DNA from: Dehalococcoidia bacterium
GTDB lineage: Bacteria; Chloroflexota; Dehalococcoidia; SM23-28-2; RBG-16-64-32
Length of the DNA: 7,743 nucleotides
Assembly (NCBI GenBank): GCA_030690405.1
Contig: JAUYGU010000158.1
Location: 1-7,743, forward strand
Reading direction: 5' to 3'
A model generated the notes under the pieces. That model was not told where the DNA came from and did not search any database. It was given only the letters and a program-made list of their open reading frames with translations. Shown here piece after piece: positions 6,554 through 7,743 of the stretch (its first letter is position 1; every line of letters starts with the position of its first letter). A program made the position numbers and the translations under genes.

Positions 6554-6613
6554 TGTAGCTGCAGACCTTCAGGTCTGCTGGCGGGAAGGCAGGGCTAAAG
6601 CCCTGCAGCTACA
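6554..6613. repeat. palindromic intergenic repeat, copy 1
   Basis: A 60-bp element with perfect 11-bp ends, TGTAGCTGCAG (6554-6564) and CTGCAGCTACA (6603-6613). Inside are two hairpins: GCAGACC/GGTCTGC around loop TTCA (6561-6578), and GCAGGGC/GCCCTGC around loop TAAA (6589-6606). The 58-bp core (6555-6612) matches 7154-7211 at 52 of 58 bases in the same orientation. It codes for nothing evident and resembles REP/MITE-type non-autonomous repeats. No T tract follows, so it is not a typical terminator, though the RNA would fold. Confidence 0.9.
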
Positions 6614-6632
6614 GGGAACGGAGACCCACTCG

Positions 6633-6653
6633 CAGGAGGCGCGGGCGTGAGCG
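6633..6653 (+). repeat. 21-bp direct duplication, right copy (ribosome site and start of the DinB-like gene)
   Basis: Partner of 6523-6543. Here AGGAGG (6634-6639) sits 7 bases before GTG 6647, providing the translation start of the DinB-like gene. The pattern fits insertion of the palindromic element at an atpH/next-gene overlap with duplication of the target. Confidence 0.8.
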
Positions 6654-7141
6654 GCGCGCAGGCTAAAGCCGACATCGAGCACGAACTGCTGCACGCCTGG
6701 GAGGCGCTGGGTTCCGCCGTCGACTCTTTCTCGGAGGAGGAGATGAAGCAGGCCGGCGTAATCGAGGGCTGGTCCGTAAAGGACCTGCTGGGCCACATCG
6801 CCTTCTGGGCGGACAAGGCCGCCGCTGATCTCCAGGCCGTCGCCGGCGACAGGGACGAGGATGTGGAGACGCCAGGGAGCGAACAGGCTGTAGACGAATG
6901 GAACGAGCGGGAGCGGCGGGCTCGCGCCGGACGGCCGCTGGCCGACATCCGCGAGGAGTGGCTGGAGAGCTTCCAGAAGGCGATGGACGCGCTGGCGTCG
7001 TTCCCCGCCGAGCGGTTCCTGGAGAAGGTGAAAGGACGCACCGTGCTGGAGCGGTTCGCCGGGGACACCTACGAGCACTACCGGGAGCACTTCGGTGACC
7101 TCTCCGCCTGGCGGCGGGAGCTGGAGACGACGGAGACGTAG
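6647..7141 (+). CDS. DinB/DfsB-like putative metal-binding four-helix protein
   Basis: A 164-residue cytoplasmic protein of the DinB/YfiT superfamily, which also includes the MDMPI N-terminal domain and ClbS/DfsB. GWSVKDLLGHIAFW at 41-54 is the helix-2 motif with His50; TYEHYREHFGDL at 141-152 carries His144 and His148. These three His residues match the usual H…HxxxH metal triad. The helix around 7-35 (ADIEHELLHAWEAL, SEEEM) and the middle helix at 98-117 complete the bundle. Members are thiol transferases, isomerases or damage-associated proteins; no specific activity can be assigned. GTG 6647 is chosen for its AGGAGG (6634-6639, 7-base spacing). It is not a normal member of an atp operon: it lies between atpH and atpA, bounded by two palindromic repeats, in the same direction, and so is probably co-transcribed. 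Base composition looks like its neighbours. Confidence 0.8.
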   Translation: MSGAQAKADIEHELLHAWEALGSAVDSFSEEEMKQAGVIEGWSVKDLLGHIAFWADKAAADLQAVAGDRDEDVETPGSEQAVDEWNERERRARAGRPLADIREEWLESFQKAMDALASFPAERFLEKVKGRTVLERFAGDTYEHYREHFGDLSAWRRELETTET

Positions 7142-7153
7142 CGCAGTGGAGCC

Positions 7154-7211
7154 GTAGCTGCAGGCCTTCAGGCTTGCCTGCGGGAAGGCAGGGCTAAAGC
7201 CCCGCAGCTAC
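7154..7211. repeat. palindromic intergenic repeat, copy 2
   Basis: A direct-oriented copy of the element at 6555-6612, the same 58-bp length with six substitutions. Ends are GTAGCTGC (7154-7161) and GCAGCTAC (7204-7211), 8 bp perfect. In the first inner hairpin, one A-T pair of copy 1 is a G-C pair here and another G-C is a G-T wobble, so the stem is kept. In the second hairpin one pair becomes A/C. It fills most of the gap between the DinB-like gene and atpA. Confidence 0.9.
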
Positions 7212-7237
7212 ACGAAGAACGGGCACAGGAGGACGAG

Positions 7238-7684
7238 ATGGCGGTACGACCAGAAGAGATAGCGTCGATCATCCGGCAGCAGATAGAGCAGTTCGGCGGC
7301 GCGATCACGGCGGTGGACGTGGGCACGGTGGTTGAATCCGGCGACGGCATCGCCCGCGTGCACGGCCTGCGCGGCTGCATGTACAGCGAGCTGCTGGAGT
7401 TCCCGAACAACGTGATGGGGATGGCCCTGAACCTGGAAGAAGACACCGTCGGCGCCATCGTCCTCGGCGACTACAAGGGGATCAAGGAGGGCGACGAGGT
7501 CCGCTCCACCGGTCGCATCGTCCAGGTGCCTGTCGGCGAAGGGCTCATCGGCCGCGTCGTGGACCCGCTGGGCCAGCCGCTGCGGCTTCTCGCGACGCGT
7601 CCCCCGCAGCCCGGGCCCTCCGTCACGCTCACGATCGACGCGCGCATCCAGAACGCGGCGCGGGAGGCCCTGGGGGAGAAATAG
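7238..7684 (+). CDS. atpA: ATP synthase F1 subunit alpha, truncated: normal N-terminus, then foreign sequence and stop
   Basis: ATG 7238 with AGGAGG (7227-7232) 5 bases upstream opens a convincing alpha subunit. [15 protein letters not shown] is at 5-19, then [17 protein letters not shown] (28-44), the beta-barrel region [19 protein letters not shown] (61-79), and [25 protein letters not shown] ending at residue 115 (base 7582). Normal alpha subunits continue with DGKGP and the P-loop GDRQTGKT and total about 500-520 residues. Here the frame continues with [23 protein letters not shown], a penicillin-binding protein sequence, and stops at TAG 7682-7684 after 148 codons. The nucleotide-binding domain, catalytic-interface Arg and C-terminal domain are all missing, so this product could not work in the synthase. 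Either the locus is rearranged or two sequences have been wrongly joined. Confidence 0.85.
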   Translation: MAVRPEEIASIIRQQIEQFGGAITAVDVGTVVESGDGIARVHGLRGCMYSELLEFPNNVMGMALNLEEDTVGAIVLGDYKGIKEGDEVRSTGRIVQVPVGEGLIGRVVDPLGQPLRLLATRPPQPGPSVTLTIDARIQNAAREALGEK

Positions 7685-7743
7685 GGGGCTGTCGTGGCTC
7701 TGGAACCCGTTACGGGCCGACTGCTGGGCTTCGTTTCCACACC
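7583..7743 (+). pseudogene. penicillin-binding protein 2-like (class B) fragment with in-frame stop, fused to atpA
   Basis: In the atpA frame the translation after base 7582 reads like the junction of the dimerisation and transpeptidase domains of a class B PBP. There is a P-P-x-P-G turn, then [21 protein letters not shown], a TAG stop (7682-7684), and GAVVALEPVTGRLLGFVST up to the window edge. The LTID-x-x-(I/L)Q helix and GAVVALxPxTGxxLxxVS strand are hallmarks of PBP2/MrdA and FtsI proteins, which cross-link peptidoglycan. The active-site SxxK lies beyond the edge. LGQPL (7568-7582) could belong to either protein, so the join is within about 7550-7582. The stop falls between the two conserved blocks, where homologues have an ordinary residue; CAG to TAG would be a single change. 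Confidence 0.7.

Noticed and set aside
6554..6613. tRNA or rho-independent terminator in the palindromic repeats
   Set aside because: No acceptor-stem, anticodon or T-loop pattern, and no T run after either hairpin.
6554..7211. CRISPR array
   Set aside because: Only two repeat copies, separated by more than 500 bases and containing a full gene; there is no spacer periodicity.
7682..7684. Recoding of TAG as an amino acid to give an AtpA-PBP fusion protein
   Set aside because: TAG serves as an ordinary stop for pyrF, the MFS gene, the nuclease gene, atpE and the DinB-like gene, so recoding is not credible.

Overview
The window is GC-rich and densely packed. On the + strand it carries a pyrimidine, small-protein and transporter cluster, then a bifunctional nuclease gene, then the front half of an F-type ATP synthase operon. 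A partial minus-strand gene sits at the left edge. The combination of a group-2 orotidine decarboxylase next to a DUF951 protein, a ComB homologue, a Bfn-family nuclease and the order atpZ-atpB-atpE-atpF-atpH-atpA suggests a free-living bacterium, most likely of the Chloroflexota (Dehalococcoidia-like). That assignment is inference from family resemblance only; no marker gene here proves it.

Layout. Positions 1-531 (minus) hold the 5' part of a 2-phosphosulfolactate phosphatase (ComB) gene, cut by the window edge. A good sigma-70-like promoter (582-610) faces right into pyrF (about 609-1460), DUF951 (1469-1678) and an MFS exporter (1680-3053); these three genes lie almost end to end and probably form one transcript. 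A second strong promoter (3028-3056) overlaps the exporter's stop codon and serves the nuclease gene (3087-3626), which is closed by a clear intrinsic terminator (3649-3676). A third, weaker promoter candidate (3697-3724) precedes the ATP synthase operon: atpZ (3769-3978), atpB (3996-5087), atpE (5117-5428), atpF (5468-6004) and atpH (6001-6540). Together these encode the membrane proton channel, the c-ring, the peripheral stalk and its cap, preceded by the small AtpZ accessory protein.

The unusual part is 6520-7743. A DinB-like four-helix protein gene (6647-7141) is wedged between atpH and atpA. It is flanked by two direct copies of a 58-bp palindromic repeat (6555-6612 and 7154-7211, 52 of 58 identical), each able to form two back-to-back hairpins. 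One base pair has changed in a compensatory way between the copies. The left repeat is itself bracketed by a 21-bp near-identical duplication made from the end of atpH, so that both the atpH stop and the ribosome site and start of the next gene are kept.

Finally, atpA starts normally at 7238 but after about 115 codons, before its nucleotide-binding P-loop, the frame switches without interruption into a penicillin-binding protein 2-like sequence. That sequence carries an in-frame TAG at 7682-7684. This is either a real rearrangement or an assembly chimera, and it is the observation most in need of checking.
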